Shown: piece by piece, positions 31,941 through 32,815 of the stretch
How positions within the stretch are numbered: the first letter of the stretch is position 1
Layout of the letters: each line of letters opens with the position of its first letter
Assembly (NCBI GenBank): GCA_964617765.1
Contig: CAZTZY010000023.1
Span: 1-32,815 of the forward strand
Direction of reading: 5' to 3'
DNA from: CAZTZY01 sp964617765
GTDB lineage: Bacteria; Pseudomonadota; Gammaproteobacteria; Pseudomonadales; DT-91
Length of the DNA stretch: 32,815 nt
The notes under the pieces: model-generated
What the model was told of the DNA's origin: nothing
Seen by the model: the letters and a program-made list of their open reading frames with translations, nothing else
The model's database searches: none
Program-made: the position numbers and the translations under genes

Positions 31941-32100
31941 AAAGCCATCTCGCATCAATAAAAAACATCCAATAAGTAAACTTAACAAATATACTCGCCA
32001 GCAGCTAGCCGGCATTTCCCTTTTTAAACACGTCAAGAATGCCGATAATCATTACATAAACGCCCAGTAGGTCGGTCTTCAGTCCGATAACCCTGAATGG

Positions 32101-32128
32101 GTAGAGACGTTGCATGCAACGTCTGTAC
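32101..32128. repeat. 28-bp near-perfect palindrome
   Basis: AGACGTTGCATGCAACGTCT (32105-32124 by the window count) is a perfect 20-bp palindrome. It extends to 28 bases with one mismatched pair (GTAG... against ...GTAC). A weaker inverted repeat, TCGGTC/TCCGA, lies at 32072-32087. Palindromes of this TAGAGACG...CGTCT type are dispersed repeats in many bacteria. It sits between divergent GDPD and dgt genes. Confidence 0.7.
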
Positions 32129-32199
32129 AGGTTGGGGATGCTAATTTCTCCAAAATGGCTATAGTAAAAGCCTGACCCGTAGAAAGGAAAATAAAAACA

Positions 32200-32815
32200 A
32201 TGAGTATGTCCTGGGAAAATCTGCTGTGCGCCGAACGCTTAACCGGAAAACCTGCCAAACAGGAGCCCGGCCGTTCACCGTTCATTTCCGACCATGACAA
32301 AATCGTTTTTTCCGGGGCATTTCGCCGTCTGGCGCGCAAAACCCAGGTGCATCCACTGGCCGCTAACGACCATATCCATAATCGTATGACACACAGCCTC
32401 GAAGTAGCCTGTGTCGGGCGCACACTCGCCATTCGAATTGCCGAAGCACTGCGCGCCGCCCAAAGTTTGCCCAAAAATATATTACCGACAGATTTGGGTG
32501 ATATTGTGCAATCCACCTGCCTTGCCCACGATATCGGCAATCCGCCTTTTGGCCATACCGGTGAAGAGGCCATCAAAAACTGGTTCATGAAAGAAGGCGA
32601 GCCTTATATTGCCAGTTTGCAACCGCAGCAAAAAACTGATTTGCAAAACTTTGAAGGCAATGCCCAGGGTCTGCGTATTCTCACCACCAGTGAATATTAC
32701 CAGTTTGACGGTGGCATGCGTTTAACCTACGCCACGCTGGCAGCATTTATCAAATATCCATGGGCATCCGCAGAAACACAACAAGGCTTGCGGCCGAAAA
32801 CCAACAAATACGGCA
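32200..32815 (+). CDS. dgt: dGTP triphosphohydrolase, 5' part (cut by window end)
   Basis: Dgt hydrolyses dGTP to deoxyguanosine and triphosphate and helps balance dNTP pools. About 205 residues are visible, beginning MSMSWENLLCAERL. The HD-domain residues can be seen: HNRMTHSLEVACVGR and the metal-binding LAHDIGNPPFGHTGEEA. The upstream ISDHDKIVFSGAFRRLARKTQV is also typical. AAAGGA lies about ten bases before the ATG at 32200; a second ATG at 32206 is possible. The gene is divergent from the phosphodiesterase and reads off the window. Confidence 0.93.
   Translation, partial: MSMSWENLLCAERLTGKPAKQEPGRSPFISDHDKIVFSGAFRRLARKTQVHPLAANDHIHNRMTHSLEVACVGRTLAIRIAEALRAAQSLPKNILPTDLGDIVQSTCLAHDIGNPPFGHTGEEAIKNWFMKEGEPYIASLQPQQKTDLQNFEGNAQGLRILTTSEYYQFDGGMRLTYATLAAFIKYPWASAETQQGLRPKTNKYG

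Overview
The window is a continuous piece of a gammaproteobacterial chromosome of moderate, slightly AT-rich composition. The evidence is gene order typical of that class: hflK-hflC-DUF2065-hisZ-purA, glyA-nrdR-rib-nusB-thiL-pgpA, and hemW-rdgB-DUF4426-metW-metX. A FimX-type regulator points to an organism with type IV pili, related to Pseudomonas or Cellvibrio in the broad sense. No rRNA, tRNA, CRISPR array, prophage or complete insertion sequence is visible. No stretch above about 265 bases lacks a gene.

Region 1 (1-4868, +) holds the HflKC membrane complex that modulates FtsH, a small two-helix membrane protein, the HisZ regulatory subunit of histidine synthesis and adenylosuccinate synthase. 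Region 2 (4870-6840) is one flavoprotein of the 3-ketosteroid-delta1-dehydrogenase/fumarate reductase type, with its own candidate promoter and operator and a strong terminator. Region 3 (6960-10920, -) pairs a PilZ-like protein with a FimX-like REC-PAS-GGDEF-EAL protein whose catalytic motifs are degenerate. Region 4 (11122-12259) holds an EpmA homologue that has lost several substrate-site residues, facing a small lipoprotein-like gene.

Region 5 (12501-18893, +) is a long operon: serine hydroxymethyltransferase, NrdR, riboflavin synthesis genes, NusB, ThiL and PgpA. The riboflavin synthase gene usually found between ribD and ribBA is absent, ribBA has a C-terminal domain without zinc cysteines, and ribD seems to start at a non-AUG codon. 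Region 6 (18930-24617, -) encodes a secreted dienelactone hydrolase, a periplasmic ATP-dependent DNA ligase, HemW, RdgB, a DUF4426 protein, MetW and MetX.

Region 7 (24881-32040) is the accessory part and the best candidate for an undescribed system. A five-helix membrane protein with an LTA-synthase/sulfatase-type domain is followed by a small YLDPGAGS membrane protein, a two-domain methyltransferase resembling NoeA, and a diverged glycerol-kinase-like protein. Facing these are a short GlpD-like oxidoreductase and a glycerophosphodiester phosphodiesterase. Together they suggest transfer of a polyol-phosphate group onto an envelope glycan, plus glycerol-phosphate recycling; this is inference. 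A MITE-like inverted-repeat element lies between the two arms and appears to supply the kinase stop codon. The window ends inside dgt, preceded by a long palindromic repeat.
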